Shown here: in pieces, positions 1 through 8,885 of the stretch
Layout of the letters: every line of letters begins with the position of its first letter
How positions within the stretch are numbered: position 1 is the first letter of the stretch
Assembly: GCF_000695255.1 (NCBI RefSeq)
Contig: NZ_JMIB01000006.1
Location: 1-64,000 of the forward strand
Direction: 5' to 3'
Source of the DNA: Photobacterium galatheae
Lineage (GTDB): Bacteria; Pseudomonadota; Gammaproteobacteria; Enterobacterales; Vibrionaceae
Length of the DNA stretch: 64,000 bases
The notes under the pieces: model-generated
The model's input: the letters and a program-made list of their open reading frames with translations, nothing else
What the model was told of the DNA's origin: nothing
Databases searched by the model: none
Made by a program: the position numbers and the translations under genes

Positions 1-62
1 TCAAATTGTTAAAGAACTTTCCGATACGGTCTTGGCTGAATCGCCGTTCTCCGTGTCGGTGA
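1..62 (-). other. 5' leader of an rRNA operon (partial)
   Basis: On the minus strand, positions 18-7 read AGTTCTTTAACA, close to the ribosomal antitermination boxA (TGCTCTTTAACA in E. coli), followed by ATTTGA. It lies about 45-55 nt downstream of the promoter below, as expected for an rrn leader. The 16S gene itself would begin beyond position 1 and is not in the window. An rRNA operon directly downstream of clpB is also found in E. coli (rrnG). Confidence 0.8.
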
Positions 63-68
63 TGCGGC

Positions 69-119
69 ATTATAGAGAGTTCGATCGCCTTAGCAAGCAC
101 TAAATCATAAAAAAAAACC
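69..119 (-). promoter_or_regulatory. rRNA P1-type promoter with UP element
   Basis: Read on the minus strand, a -35 TTGCTA (96-91) and a -10 TATAAT (74-69) are separated by 16 bp. A GC-rich discriminator (GCCGC) follows, and an A/T-rich tract (about 119-102) lies upstream like an UP element. This layout is typical of stringently controlled rRNA P1 promoters. The downstream boxA supports the assignment. Confidence 0.85.
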
Positions 120-188
120 AACCGAACAGAAAACAAACAAAAGACAGGCTTTCCGTCGAATTTCGTAGCGAACCCAATAAAGATTCAT

Positions 189-217
189 AAAAAAACCTGC
201 TGAATACAGCAGGTTTT
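189..217 (-). terminator. Intrinsic terminator of clpB
   Basis: A 10-bp perfect stem (AAACCTGCTG / CAGCAGGTTT) with a 4-nt loop is followed on the minus strand by a run of seven T. It begins about 20 nt after the clpB stop codon and separates clpB from the rRNA promoter. Confidence 0.9.
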
Positions 218-238
218 CTATCAACACACGCGACAGGT

Positions 239-2812
239 TTATTGGCTGGCAGCAATTTGGTCAGCCGTCGCGGCTAGGACAATAGGCTTTCCAACCTTGA
301 GTTTACCTGACAGGATATCCTGCGCTAACGGATTCTCAATATATTGCTGAATCGCACGTTTCAATGGACGCGCACCATAAACCGGATCAAAACCGGCACT
401 GGCAATCAGATCCAAAGCTGAATCCTCGACCTTCAGTTCAAAACCTTTTTCTTCCAGTCGTTTGCTCAGACGCTGAATCTGAATCCGGGCAATATCTTTA
501 ATATGCGTGTCACCCAGTGGGTGGAACACTACGGTCTCATCGACACGGTTAATAAACTCCGGGCGGAAATGATGACCAACCACTTCCATCACAGTCGCTT
601 TGATCCCGTCATAATCCAGTTCACCGAAGTGTTCCTGAATCCGATCCGATCCCAGGTTCGAGGTCATAATGATGACACTATTGCGAAAATCCACCGTTCT
701 GCCTTGCCCATCCGTCAGACGGCCGTCATCCAGAACCTGAAGCAGGATGTTAAACACATCCGGATGCGCCTTTTCCACTTCATCCAGCAGAATCACAGAA
801 TAAGGACGGCGACGCACGGCTTCCGTCAGGTAACCCCCTTCTTCATATCCCACGTAACCCGGAGGCGCACCAACCAGTCTCGCAACAGAGTGTTTCTCCA
901 TGAACTCAGACATATCAATCCGCACCATGGCATCATCACTGTCGAACATGAAGTTGGCCAGCGCCTTACAAAGTTCGGTTTTGCCCACCCCCGTCGGTCC
1001 GAGGAATAAGAAGGAACCAATCGGACGATTTGGATCAGACAACCCCGCACGGCTACGACGAATTGCGTTCGCAACGGAGTTCACGGCTTCATCCTGACCA
1101 ATAACCCGGGCGTGAAGCGCTTCTTCCATGCGCAGCAATTTATCCCGCTCACCTTCCAGCATCCGCGAGACCGGGATTCCCGTCTGGCGTGAAAGTACTT
1201 CGGCAATTTCTGCGTCAGTGACGCGGTTTTTCAGTAGGGTCATTTCCTGCATTTCAGCCTGAGCCGCTAAATCCAGCTGTCTTTCCAGCTCAGGAATTTT
1301 GCCGTACTGCAATTCTGACATCCGATTCAGGTCACCAGCCCGCCGGGCGATTTCCATATCGGTACGCGCCTGCTCCAGTTCAGCTTTAATATGCTGAGTT
1401 CCTGACAAAGCCGCTTTTTCCGCTTTCCAGACTTCTTCCAACTCCGCGTATTCTTTCTCTTTCGTGTCCAGTTCTTCACTGAGTACTGCCAGACGTTTCT
1501 GGCTGGCATCGTCACTTTCTTTCGACAACGCCTGCTGCTCAATTTTCAATTGAATGATACGACGTTCGAGACGGTCCAGCGCTTCTGGCTTGGAGTCAAT
1601 TTGCATCCGGATACTGGATGCCGCCTCATCAATCAAATCGATCGCTTTATCCGGCAGTTGACGATCAGAGACGTAACGGTGCGACAAGCTCGCCGCAGCC
1701 ACAATTGCCGGATCGGTAATTTCAACATGATGGTGTAACGCATAGCGCTCTTTCAGGCCACGTAAAATTGCCACGGTATCTTCGACACTCGGCTCTTCCA
1801 CCAGCACTTTCTGGAAACGACGCTCCAGGGCGGCATCTTTTTCGATAAACTGACGATATTCATCCAGTGTTGTGGCACCAACGCAGTGAAGCTCGCCACG
1901 AGCCAATGCTGGTTTCAGCATGTTTCCGGCATCCATGGCACCTTCACCTTTACCGGCACCAACCATGGTATGAAGCTCATCAATAAAGAGAATGACACTG
2001 CCCTCTTCCTGCGCCAGTTCATTGAGCACAGCTTTCAGGCGTTCTTCAAACTCACCGCGATATTTAGCACCGGCAATCAATGCGCCCATATCCAGGGACA
2101 AAACACGCTTGTGACGCAGCCCTTCCGGTACTTCACCGTTCACAATGCGCTGAGCCAGACCTTCAACAATCGCGGTCTTACCAACGCCCGGTTCGCCTAT
2201 CAGGACTGGGTTGTTTTTAGTCCTGCGCTGTAAGACCTGAATGGTACGGCGGATTTCTTCATCCCGACCAATCACAGGATCCAGCTTGCCCTGCTCTGCA
2301 CGCTCAGTCAGATCAATGGTGAATTTTTCAAGCGCCTGACGGTTTTCTTCCGCATTCGGATCATCGACTTTCTGGCCACCGCGGATCTTTTCAATCGCGG
2401 CTTCCACTTTCTGGGCATTCAAACCAAACTTGCGCAGCATCTCACCCAGCGGACCTTTGTCGTCCACCGCCGCCAGAATAAAAAGTTCAGAAGAAATGTA
2501 TTTGTCTTTGCGCTTCTGGGCCAGCTTATCGCACAGGTTAAACAGCACCCCCATCTGATGAGAGAGCTGTACATCACCGCCAATGCCACTGACTTTAGGC
2601 AAACGATCTAATTGCTCAGACAAGCTGGAACGTAATTGAGTAATGTCGACATTGAGCAGAGTCAGCAGTGGCCTCGTGGTGCTGCTGTCCTGATTCATCA
2701 GTGCCATCATCAGATGGACAGGCTCGATATACTGATGGTCGCGACCTAAAGCCAGCGACTGCGCATCAGAAATCGCTAATTGAAATTTGCTTGTAAACCG
2801 GTCAAGACGCAT
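239..2812 (-). CDS. clpB: ATP-dependent protein disaggregase ClpB
   Basis: A Hsp100 AAA+ hexamer that pulls polypeptides out of aggregates together with DnaK/DnaJ/GrpE in the cytoplasm. The 857 residues equal the E. coli length. The order is an N-terminal Clp domain (about 1-145), first ATPase domain with Walker A GEPGVGKT at 206-213, a long coiled-coil middle domain (about 410-525), and second ATPase domain with GPTGVGKT near 605. The start is preceded by a GGAGG ribosome binding site. A sigma-32-like promoter lies just upstream and a terminator separates it from pgeF, so it is probably expressed as its own heat-shock transcript. Confidence 0.98.
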   Translation of the reverse strand: MRLDRFTSKFQLAISDAQSLALGRDHQYIEPVHLMMALMNQDSSTTRPLLTLLNVDITQLRSSLSEQLDRLPKVSGIGGDVQLSHQMGVLFNLCDKLAQKRKDKYISSELFILAAVDDKGPLGEMLRKFGLNAQKVEAAIEKIRGGQKVDDPNAEENRQALEKFTIDLTERAEQGKLDPVIGRDEEIRRTIQVLQRRTKNNPVLIGEPGVGKTAIVEGLAQRIVNGEVPEGLRHKRVLSLDMGALIAGAKYRGEFEERLKAVLNELAQEEGSVILFIDELHTMVGAGKGEGAMDAGNMLKPALARGELHCVGATTLDEYRQFIEKDAALERRFQKVLVEEPSVEDTVAILRGLKERYALHHHVEITDPAIVAAASLSHRYVSDRQLPDKAIDLIDEAASSIRMQIDSKPEALDRLERRIIQLKIEQQALSKESDDASQKRLAVLSEELDTKEKEYAELEEVWKAEKAALSGTQHIKAELEQARTDMEIARRAGDLNRMSELQYGKIPELERQLDLAAQAEMQEMTLLKNRVTDAEIAEVLSRQTGIPVSRMLEGERDKLLRMEEALHARVIGQDEAVNSVANAIRRSRAGLSDPNRPIGSFLFLGPTGVGKTELCKALANFMFDSDDAMVRIDMSEFMEKHSVARLVGAPPGYVGYEEGGYLTEAVRRRPYSVILLDEVEKAHPDVFNILLQVLDDGRLTDGQGRTVDFRNSVIIMTSNLGSDRIQEHFGELDYDGIKATVMEVVGHHFRPEFINRVDETVVFHPLGDTHIKDIARIQIQRLSKRLEEKGFELKVEDSALDLIASAGFDPVYGARPLKRAIQQYIENPLAQDILSGKLKVGKPIVLAATADQIAASQ

Positions 2813-2851
2813 AAGTCCTCCACTCTTGATATGACCTTGTCATTCCCTTTG

Positions 2852-2880
2852 ATATGGTTACGCGCTGTGTGCTTTTCAAG
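2852..2880 (-). promoter_or_regulatory. Sigma-32 (heat-shock) promoter of clpB
   Basis: On the minus strand a perfect CTTGAAA -35 element (2880-2874) is followed, after a spacer in the sigma-32 range, by a CCATAT -10 core (2857-2852), resembling CTTGAAA-N(11-16)-CCCCATNT. It lies about 40 nt upstream of the clpB start. The -10 element matches only partly. Confidence 0.65.
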
Positions 2881-2899
2881 CATAATTTGTGGGGGATAT

Positions 2900-2924
2900 A
2901 AAAAAAGCGGCCTGACGCCGCTTT
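2900..2924 (-). terminator. Intrinsic terminator of rluD-pgeF
   Basis: An 8-bp GC-rich stem (AAAGCGGC / GCCGCTTT) with a 5-nt loop is followed on the minus strand by a T run. It is about 20 nt past the pgeF stop. Confidence 0.88.
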
Positions 2925-2945
2925 AAGAAAAATGGAAAATTTTGT

Positions 2946-3674
2946 TTACTCATCCAGCCAGATTAAGCTGGCCTGACGTCCGGTCACACCATCTCTGCGA
3001 TAGGAATAGAAACGAGCCGGATCGGCAAAGGTACACTCTGTTCCGCCAAAGACTTGCGTAACCCCCAGACGATTCAGTCTGAGCGTTGCCAGCTGATATA
3101 AATCCGCCAGCCATTTTTCACCCTGTGGCTGAAACGCAGTGACGGCTTCAGGCTGTTTCGCAATAAACTGCTCACGGACTTCCCCACCAACTTCGAACGC
3201 CCCAGGTCCGATAGCCGGACCCAGCCAGGCCAGAATTTGTTCCGGCTCAGCATCAAAGGTTGCGACGGTTTCTTCAAGAATGCCATCGGCCAGCCCACGC
3301 CAGCCGGCATGGACCGCGCCCACTTGCGTCCCTGAACGATCGCATAGTAAGACAGGCAGGCAATCGGCTGTCATGACCGTGCAGGCAATGCCGGACTGGC
3401 GTGTCACACTGGCATCGGCATTCGGCACATCTTTCAGCGGTGCCTGAAAATCCAACACGATCGTACTGTGGGTTTGTGAGAGCCAGGCCGGTGCCCGAGT
3501 AAGGCCCAGTTGTTGTTGCAGCCATTGCCGGTTATGCAATACCACAGTCGGCTCATCGCCAACATGATCCCCCAGATTCAGCCCTTCATACGGCCCCTGG
3601 CTCATGCCGCCGGAACGTGTCGTACTGATCGCCTTTACATTGGCAGGCGCGGGCCAGTCTGGGGTAATCCACAT
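2946..3674 (-). CDS. pgeF: Purine nucleoside phosphorylase / laccase-domain protein PgeF (YfiH)
   Basis: Member of the DUF152/YfiH family. Family members have been described as a peptidoglycan editing factor and as purine nucleoside-cleaving enzymes with a Cys/His metal site. Family signatures are visible: the TADCLPVLLC segment, AVHAGWRGL, WLGPAIGP, and the terminal FYSYRRDG. The reading frame runs upstream into rluD, but the ATG at 3674 gives the N-terminus MWITPDWPAP that aligns with E. coli YfiH (242 aa). That ATG lies one base after the rluD TGA with a GAGGA upstream, so the two genes are translationally coupled. Confidence 0.93.
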   Translation of the reverse strand: MWITPDWPAPANVKAISTTRSGGMSQGPYEGLNLGDHVGDEPTVVLHNRQWLQQQLGLTRAPAWLSQTHSTIVLDFQAPLKDVPNADASVTRQSGIACTVMTADCLPVLLCDRSGTQVGAVHAGWRGLADGILEETVATFDAEPEQILAWLGPAIGPGAFEVGGEVREQFIAKQPEAVTAFQPQGEKWLADLYQLATLRLNRLGVTQVFGGTECTFADPARFYSYRRDGVTGRQASLIWLDE

Positions 3675-3675
3675 A

Positions 3676-4650
3676 TCAATAATCATCCTCTGGATGGTCG
3701 ATCTTGTCCTGACGCAAAATCTCAACCAGTGCCACCATATCATCTGGTGTGTCGGCGTGCCATTCCATCAACTCGCCTGTGATTGGGTGCTCCAGTCGCA
3801 GCATACGAGCATGCAGTGCCTGACGATCAAAAGCTCGCAATGCCTGAATCACTTCCTGAGACGCATTGCGCGGCGGACGCGGGCGACCACCATATAAAGT
3901 GTCTCCTACCAGCGGGTGGGACAGGTAAGCCATGTGCACACGAATCTGGTGCGTCCGACCCGTCTCCAGACGAAGCACGATACTGGTGTGCTCGCGGAAG
4001 TGTTCCGCAACACGATAATGTGTAATGGCCGGTTTACCCAGCTCATGGACAGCCATGGAAGTACGTTTGGTCGAATGGCGGCCAATCGGCTTTTCAACCA
4101 CACCGCCACCTGTCATCTTGCCCATCGCAACAGCTTCGTACTCACGGGTAATTTTACGTTTTTGCAGTGCGCGAACCAGACGCGTCTGGCACTGAATAGT
4201 TTTCGCGACGACCATCAGACCCGTCGTGTCTTTATCGAGACGATGGACAATGCCGGCACGCGGTACTTCTGCCAGTGACGGGCAATAATGCAGCAACGCG
4301 TTTAGCACAGTGCCATCCGGCGTTCCCGCTCCTGGGTGAACCACAAAATCACGCGGTTTATTAATCACCAGCAGGTGCTCATCTTCATAGACGATGTTCA
4401 GCGGGATGTCCTGCGCAATCCAGCGCTCTTCATCTTCAATTTCAGCGACAACGGTCAGCAATTCGCCCCCCATTACCTTGGTACGCGGCTTGGTCACCAC
4501 CTCACCGTTCATGCTGACATGACCGTTGAGGATCCAGTCTTTGATGCGGGAACGTGAATAATCCGGGTATAGCTCAGCCAGAGCCTGATCCAGACGCTGA
4601 CCTAATTGGCTATCGTTTACTGTGTTGCTTAACTCTATTTGCTGTGCCAT
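3676..4650 (-). CDS. rluD: 23S rRNA pseudouridine synthase RluD (1911/1915/1917)
   Basis: Isomerises uridines of helix 69 of 23S rRNA to pseudouridine, a step important for 50S maturation and termination. The 324 residues (E. coli 326) have an N-terminal S4 RNA-binding domain (about 18-80). The catalytic motif HRLDKDTTGL is at 136-145, with catalytic Asp139 at the E. coli position. It is divergent from bamD and forms an operon with pgeF, the same arrangement as in enterics. Confidence 0.97.
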   Translation of the reverse strand: MAQQIELSNTVNDSQLGQRLDQALAELYPDYSRSRIKDWILNGHVSMNGEVVTKPRTKVMGGELLTVVAEIEDEERWIAQDIPLNIVYEDEHLLVINKPRDFVVHPGAGTPDGTVLNALLHYCPSLAEVPRAGIVHRLDKDTTGLMVVAKTIQCQTRLVRALQKRKITREYEAVAMGKMTGGGVVEKPIGRHSTKRTSMAVHELGKPAITHYRVAEHFREHTSIVLRLETGRTHQIRVHMAYLSHPLVGDTLYGGRPRPPRNASQEVIQALRAFDRQALHARMLRLEHPITGELMEWHADTPDDMVALVEILRQDKIDHPEDDY

Positions 4651-4654
4651 AAAG

Positions 4655-4680
4655 AACTTTTTTAAAATACCTGAGACTAA
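4655..4680 (+). promoter_or_regulatory. Possible sigma-E promoter of bamD
   Basis: AACTT (4655-4659) followed after 16 bp by ACTAA (4676-4680) partly fits the sigma-E pattern GGAACTT-N(15-17)-TCTGA. It would give a leader of about 100 nt before bamD. bamD belongs to the sigma-E regulon in E. coli, which supports the idea, but both boxes deviate from consensus. Confidence 0.35.
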
Positions 4681-4718
4681 AGCTCAAACGCTGCGTAAAA
4701 TGACAATGAATAGCCGTC

Positions 4719-4747
4719 ATTGTATCCGTTAACGCTCCAAACCGTAA
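4719..4747 (-). promoter_or_regulatory. Possible sigma-70 promoter of rluD-pgeF
   Basis: On the minus strand TTACGG (4747-4742) and TACAAT (4724-4719) are separated by 17 bp, about 70 nt upstream of rluD. The -10 is good and the -35 is weak. Confidence 0.35.
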
Positions 4748-4790
4748 TGGATCACAAAAATAAATTATGACCAAGGAAACTGACGCCGCA

Positions 4791-5516
4791 ATGAAACGCC
4801 TGATACTCCCGACATTTCTTGCCGCTGCTATTGTCTCTGGATGTTCAAGTACAGAGGAAGTAGTCCCGGATATCCCGCCTTCCGAGCTCTATGCCAGTGC
4901 ACAGGAATCCCTGCAAAGCGGCAGCTGGGTCACAGCCATCGAAAGATTGGAAACCCTGGATTCACGCTATCCATTTGGCGCTTATTCGGAGCAGGTTCAG
5001 CTTGATCTGATTTATGCATACTACAAAAACGATGATCTGGCCCTGGGCGAAGCAACGATTGACCGTTTTACCCGCCTCAATCCAACTCATGAAAAAGCTG
5101 ACTGGGTTCTGTACATGCGTGGCCTCACACATATGGGTCAGGATCGCTCCTTCATGCACGATGTTTTCAATATCGATCGTCACGACAGAGATCCAGAACC
5201 AGCCCGACAGGCATTTCGCGATTTCAAACGCTTACTGGAACGCTATCCGGGCAGTCCGTATGCTGCCGATGCAAAAGCCCGGCTGGTTTACCTCAAAAAC
5301 CGCCTTGCCAATTATGAACTCGCTGCGGCGGATTTCTATATCCGGCGTGAAGCCTGGGTTGCCGCGATCAATCGCTGCCAGCAAATCCAGCATCTGTATC
5401 CGGATACAGAAGCCGCGAAGAAATCGCTGCCGTTGATGCTGACGGCCTATGAGAAACTTGGGTTGGATACACCGGCACAACATACGCAACGTCTCATTGA
5501 TTTGAATCCGGTTTAG
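4791..5516 (+). CDS. bamD: Outer membrane assembly lipoprotein BamD (YfiO)
   Basis: Essential periplasm-facing lipoprotein of the BAM complex that inserts beta-barrel proteins. From Met at 4791 the protein begins with a short signal peptide ending in the lipobox VSGC, with Cys18 as the lipidated residue. TPR-type helical repeats follow, including the family segments RYPFG, QLDLIYAYYKN and RFTRLNPTH. An in-frame ATG at 4767 would add eight residues before the signal peptide. Neither start has an ideal ribosome binding site; AAGGAA at 4770-4775 favours the downstream one. The length of 241 aa fits the family. It is transcribed alone, divergent from rluD, with its own terminator. Confidence 0.95.
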   Translation: MKRLILPTFLAAAIVSGCSSTEEVVPDIPPSELYASAQESLQSGSWVTAIERLETLDSRYPFGAYSEQVQLDLIYAYYKNDDLALGEATIDRFTRLNPTHEKADWVLYMRGLTHMGQDRSFMHDVFNIDRHDRDPEPARQAFRDFKRLLERYPGSPYAADAKARLVYLKNRLANYELAAADFYIRREAWVAAINRCQQIQHLYPDTEAAKKSLPLMLTAYEKLGLDTPAQHTQRLIDLNPV

Positions 5517-5532
5517 AGAATCCCTAAACGAC

Positions 5533-5560
5533 AAACGGCAGCCACTGGCTGCCGTTTCTG
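5533..5560 (+). terminator. Intrinsic terminator of bamD
   Basis: A perfect 11-bp stem (AAACGGCAGCC / GGCTGCCGTTT) with a 3-nt loop lies 16 nt after the bamD stop. Only a short T tract follows. Confidence 0.8.
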
Positions 5561-5764
5561 ATCTGTTGCGTAACAAAGAATACATTGTCCTTCTCTGAAC
5601 GGTCTCAAGGCCGAAAAAAGCCCCTGAGCAGCACTGGCCGCCAGTCATGAGATAACTTCATACTGCCGTAATCAGCAGAGGCTCGACAAGCGATTTTTAG
5701 TCATTTTCTTGTCACAAAGCAGAGCAAGTCACATAAATAAATTGGTGGATTATTTTACTTTTCA
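5561..5764. other. Non-coding stretch upstream of raiA
   Basis: Together with the bamD terminator and the raiA control region this fills the 333-base gap between bamD and raiA. I see no open reading frame with a credible start, no hairpin with a T tract, and no repeat in it. Confidence 0.5.
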
Positions 5765-5786
5765 AAGTTGATCCAGATCACTTTAT
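5765..5786 (+). promoter_or_regulatory. CRP-cAMP-like site upstream of raiA
   Basis: The segment AAGTTGATCCAGATCACTTTA closely resembles the CRP consensus AAATGTGATCTAGATCACATTT, with a nearly complete inner palindrome TGATC-N2-GATCA. Its centre is about 40 bp upstream of the start point predicted from the TAATCT at 5803-5808, the class II activation position. Factor identity is inferred. Confidence 0.55.
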
Positions 5787-5849
5787 TACGGATGGAGAAG
5801 AGTAATCTGAAGTTAACCCACCAAGGGGTAGCAAAACAGGAGAGAGACT

Positions 5850-6209
5850 ATGCAAGTAGAAGTCACAGGCAAAAACATTGATGTCACCCCTGCTATCCGT
5901 GAGCGCATTGAAGAGAAATTCAGTAAGTTAGAGCGCTTTCAGGTCCCACTGATTGGCAAGCACGCAGTCATCAGTAAAGAACCCAACCGGCACTTCAAGG
6001 TGGAAGCAACAGCCGGCATTCCTGGGGGGAACATTGTTGCATCCTCTGAACAGGAAAACATGTACGCTGCGATTAAAGACATGTACCACAAACTGGAGCG
6101 CCAGCTAAGCAAGCAAGCGCATAAACCGGAATCGCGTCGCGCAACCCACAGCCAAAAACCGGTCGCATCACAGCCAGAGGAATTCGAGCCTGAGGATTTC
6201 GAAGCCTAA
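5850..6209 (+). CDS. raiA: Ribosome-associated inhibitor RaiA (YfiA/HPF family)
   Basis: Binds the 30S decoding region in stationary phase or cold and keeps 70S ribosomes inactive. The 119 residues comprise the S30AE fold (about 1-95), recognisable from ITPAIR-like VTPAIRERIEEK, the ISKEPNRHFKVEA segment and KLERQLSKQ, plus an acidic tail (EEFEPEDFEA). The tail is the feature that separates RaiA/YfiA from the shorter HPF. A strong AGGAGAG ribosome binding site precedes the start. A CRP-like site upstream suggests control by carbon status. The position before pheA is conserved with E. coli. Confidence 0.95.
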   Translation: MQVEVTGKNIDVTPAIRERIEEKFSKLERFQVPLIGKHAVISKEPNRHFKVEATAGIPGGNIVASSEQENMYAAIKDMYHKLERQLSKQAHKPESRRATHSQKPVASQPEEFEPEDFEA

Positions 6210-6222
6210 CCCCCAATCAACA

Positions 6223-6250
6223 CGGCCCTGCGCTCAAGCGGGGCCGATTT
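6223..6250 (+). terminator. Intrinsic terminator of raiA
   Basis: CGGCCC pairs with GGGCCG, with an inner CGCT/AGCG stem and a short bulge, followed by ATTTATT. It ends just before the -35 of the pheA promoter. Confidence 0.7.
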
Positions 6251-6254
6251 ATTC

Positions 6255-6283
6255 TTGACAAGCACAATGAATCACCCTAGGTT
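6255..6283 (+). promoter_or_regulatory. Promoter of the pheL-pheA operon
   Basis: A perfect -35 TTGACA (6255-6260) is followed 17 bp later by TAGGTT (6278-6283) as a weak -10. The pheA leader peptide begins about 45 nt further on. Confidence 0.6.
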
Positions 6284-6331
6284 GATTCCTGCACAATGAC
6301 TGTTCAACCAAGAAAAGAGTTCAATCGACCG

Positions 6332-6382
6332 ATGCCGAATACCGCCCTGTTTTTCTTTCACTTCTTTTTTCGCTCACCATAG
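6332..6382 (+). CDS. pheL: pheA operon leader peptide PheL
   Basis: A 16-codon reading frame, ATG at 6332 and TAG at 6380-6382, encodes MPNTALFFFHFFFRSP. Six of 16 residues are Phe, in two runs of three. This is the classic structure of the pheA attenuation peptide (E. coli PheL also has seven Phe around one non-Phe residue). Ribosome stalling at Phe codons under Phe-tRNA shortage should prevent the terminator at 6427 from forming. The weak ribosome binding site and small size are normal for such leaders. Confidence 0.92.
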   Translation: MPNTALFFFHFFFRSP

Positions 6383-6426
6383 ATGGGGGCTCTCGTTACG
6401 CAAGAAACAAGCGAAAGACGAACAGT

Positions 6427-6452
6427 AAGCCTCCCAATCGGGAGGCTTTTTC
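6427..6452 (+). terminator. pheA attenuator (leader terminator)
   Basis: A perfect 9-bp stem (AAGCCTCCC / GGGAGGCTT) with a 4-nt AATC loop is followed directly by a T tract. It lies 45 nt after the pheL stop and 40 nt before pheA, as required for transcription attenuation. Confidence 0.92.
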
Positions 6453-6491
6453 ATAAGTAAAACAATAAAACAGCACAGACAGGAAAGCCGC

Positions 6492-7670
6492 ATGACCAAA
6501 AGCTATCACTCACTGGATGAGATCCGAAGTGAAGTCACCCGGATTGATAATGAAATTCTGGCACTATTGGGCGAGCGGCGTCAGCTCAGCCTAGAAGTCG
6601 CCAAAAGTAAAATTAAAACCGCGAAACCGGTCCGGGATCTGGAAAGAGAGCAAGCGCTTCTGATCAGACTGATAGAACAAGGCAAAACACATCAGCTGGA
6701 TGCCAGCTACGTGACCCAAATCTTCCATACCATCATCGAAGATTCTGTGCTGTTCCAGCAAGCCTACTTACAGAAACTCACGAACCCTGACAGCCTGCAG
6801 CCGGTCGCACGAGTCTCTTTCCTTGGCGCTAAAGGCTCCTATTCAAATCTTGCCAGTCGGCAATACTTCAGCCGGAAACAAACGCAACTGGTAGAGATGA
6901 GTTGTTCCAGTTTTCGTGAAGTGGTGAATGTCGTCGAAACCGGTCAGGCCGATTATGGTGTTCTGCCCATTGAAAACACCAGCTCGGGTTCTATCAATGA
7001 AGTTTACGATCTGCTTCAGCACACCAGCCTGTCCATTGTCGGTGAGATCACCCAGCCGATTGAGCACAGCCTGCTGACGGCTGTCCCTTCCACACTGGAA
7101 CAAATCGACACCCTGTATTCTCACCCGCAGCCCCACCAGCAATGCAGTGAATTTCTCCATAACATGGGGGACATTAAGCAGGAATATACCTCGAGCACGG
7201 CTGAGGCCATGCAGCAGGTTGCTGAGTTAAAGCTGCCAAATGTTGCGGCAATCGGTAATGCCTCCAGCGGCGAACTCTATGGCCTGACGCCCCTGAAAAC
7301 CGGGATAGCAAACCAGCATGAAAACTACACCCGCTTTATTGTGGTCGCGCGCAAGGCCGTTGATGTGACACCGCTGATCCCGGCCAAAACCACCTTAATC
7401 ATGTCTACCGGCCAGAAGCCTGGCTCACTGGTGGAGTGCCTGCTGGTTCTGCGTAACCTCAATATCAATATGGCCAAACTGGAATCCCGTCCTGTCATTG
7501 GTAACCCGTGGGAAGAAATGTTCTATATGGATGTTGAAGCGAACCTGAAAGCGGATGTGATGCAACAGGCGCTGGAAGAACTGACCGGGCTGACCCGATT
7601 CATCAAAGTACTGGGATGTTATCCAAGCGAAAACGTCAAACCAGCCGAAGTGGATTATCTGGAAGATTAA
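6492..7670 (+). CDS. pheA: Bifunctional chorismate mutase / prephenate dehydratase (P-protein)
   Basis: Converts chorismate to prephenate and then phenylpyruvate, the committed branch to phenylalanine. The 392 residues show an AroQ chorismate mutase domain (about 1-90), a prephenate dehydratase domain (about 105-285, with PIENTSSGSINEV and YTRFIVV), and a C-terminal ACT domain. The Phe-binding signatures LESRP and the GALV-like segment are present, so feedback inhibition is expected. Expression is set by the pheL attenuator upstream. It converges on tyrA, placing both aromatic branches side by side. Confidence 0.98.
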   Translation: MTKSYHSLDEIRSEVTRIDNEILALLGERRQLSLEVAKSKIKTAKPVRDLEREQALLIRLIEQGKTHQLDASYVTQIFHTIIEDSVLFQQAYLQKLTNPDSLQPVARVSFLGAKGSYSNLASRQYFSRKQTQLVEMSCSSFREVVNVVETGQADYGVLPIENTSSGSINEVYDLLQHTSLSIVGEITQPIEHSLLTAVPSTLEQIDTLYSHPQPHQQCSEFLHNMGDIKQEYTSSTAEAMQQVAELKLPNVAAIGNASSGELYGLTPLKTGIANQHENYTRFIVVARKAVDVTPLIPAKTTLIMSTGQKPGSLVECLLVLRNLNINMAKLESRPVIGNPWEEMFYMDVEANLKADVMQQALEELTGLTRFIKVLGCYPSENVKPAEVDYLED

Positions 7671-7690
7671 GCAGAATAGAAAAACAAATA

Positions 7691-7717
7691 AGGCCAGCGA
7701 CTGCTGGCCTCTTTTTT
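7691..7717 (+). terminator. Intrinsic terminator of pheA
   Basis: An 8-bp stem (AGGCCAGC / GCTGGCCT) with GACT loop and a T tract follows pheA. It sits between convergent pheA and tyrA, and a weaker T tract on the other strand suggests partial use by aroF-tyrA. Confidence 0.88.
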
Positions 7718-7742
7718 ATCCAGTTGATCCTGACTTTCGGTA

Positions 7743-8870
7743 TCAGGAGCGGTGAGCAGCGTCATTAGCCTGACGCAACAGAGACTGACTTTCCTTCATG
7801 AAACGTCCGGCATAATCGCCAAACCAGCTTTCGACCTGTGCAAACGCCTGCCTGAAGGCCGCTTTATCCTGATTTTCCAGGATCTGAATGGCTTCACCGA
7901 AACGCTGATGGAACCGCTTAATCATCGCCAGATTCTGCGGAGACGACATAATGATATCCGCATACAATTGTCCATCCTGTGCAAACAAGCGGCCGACCAT
8001 CGCCAGTTCAAGCCGGTAAATTGGCGAGCTGAGTGACAGCAATTGCTCCAGCCGTGGATCTTCTTCCGCCAGATGGACACCATAAACAAAAGAAGTAAAG
8101 TGGCGCAGTGCCTGAATGAGTGTCATGCCCTGATCGTGTTCGATCGCACTGATCCGGTTCAGGCTGGCGCCCCAAATCTGAATTTGCTCCAGCAGCCACT
8201 GATAATGCTCCGGAAGACGGCCATCACAATAAACAACAACCTGCTTCGCCAGACTGCTGATGTCCGGACCAAACATCGGGTGAAGACCCACCACAGGGCC
8301 GTCATGCACTTCCAGCATGGTCTGCAAAGGGCCACTCTTGATAGAAGTCAGATCCGCCAGAATGCAGTCTTCAGGCAACTTCGGCAATCGGCGGATCACT
8401 TGCTCTGTCAGATGAATTGGCACCGTCACAACGACCATACCGGCATCTGCCAGTAACGCTTCCGCTTGATCCCAATCCTGACTGCCCAGCTTGCGAACCT
8501 GATAGCCCGACAATGTAAACAAGCGGCAGAACAAGCTGCCCAGTTGACCATAACCGCCTACCACCACTATCGGGCGCAGCTCTGGTTTCAGGCATTTGAA
8601 GCCAGAATCATTTTCACTGGCATAAGACTCCCGCATGGTACGACGCAGGATATCCTCAATCAGATCCGGCGGAACGCCCTGTTCAGAAGCTTCCTGACGA
8701 CGGGATGCCAGCATCGCCGCTTCCCGGTCCGGCGCATAAATGGGCAGGCCATGCTGACTTTTCACATGGCCAACTTCTTCTACCAGTGCCAGACGGCGCG
8801 CCAGCAGCGCGACCATCTGCTTATCCACTTCATCGATTTGATCTCGGAGCGTGCTCAGTTCAGCTACCAT
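7743..8870 (-). CDS. tyrA: Bifunctional chorismate mutase / prephenate dehydrogenase (T-protein)
   Basis: Makes 4-hydroxyphenylpyruvate for tyrosine synthesis. The 375-residue protein has an N-terminal chorismate mutase domain (about 1-90, [19 protein letters not shown]) and an NAD-dependent prephenate dehydrogenase domain with the dinucleotide motif GGYGQLG at 105-111. Also seen are the conserved DLTSIKSGP and GLHPMFGPD segments. It follows aroF with only 15 nt between them, so the pair is an operon controlled from the TyrR-box region upstream of aroF. Confidence 0.98.
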   Translation of the reverse strand: MVAELSTLRDQIDEVDKQMVALLARRLALVEEVGHVKSQHGLPIYAPDREAAMLASRRQEASEQGVPPDLIEDILRRTMRESYASENDSGFKCLKPELRPIVVVGGYGQLGSLFCRLFTLSGYQVRKLGSQDWDQAEALLADAGMVVVTVPIHLTEQVIRRLPKLPEDCILADLTSIKSGPLQTMLEVHDGPVVGLHPMFGPDISSLAKQVVVYCDGRLPEHYQWLLEQIQIWGASLNRISAIEHDQGMTLIQALRHFTSFVYGVHLAEEDPRLEQLLSLSSPIYRLELAMVGRLFAQDGQLYADIIMSSPQNLAMIKRFHQRFGEAIQILENQDKAAFRQAFAQVESWFGDYAGRFMKESQSLLRQANDAAHRS

Positions 8871-8885
8871 TCGTCTGTTATTCCA

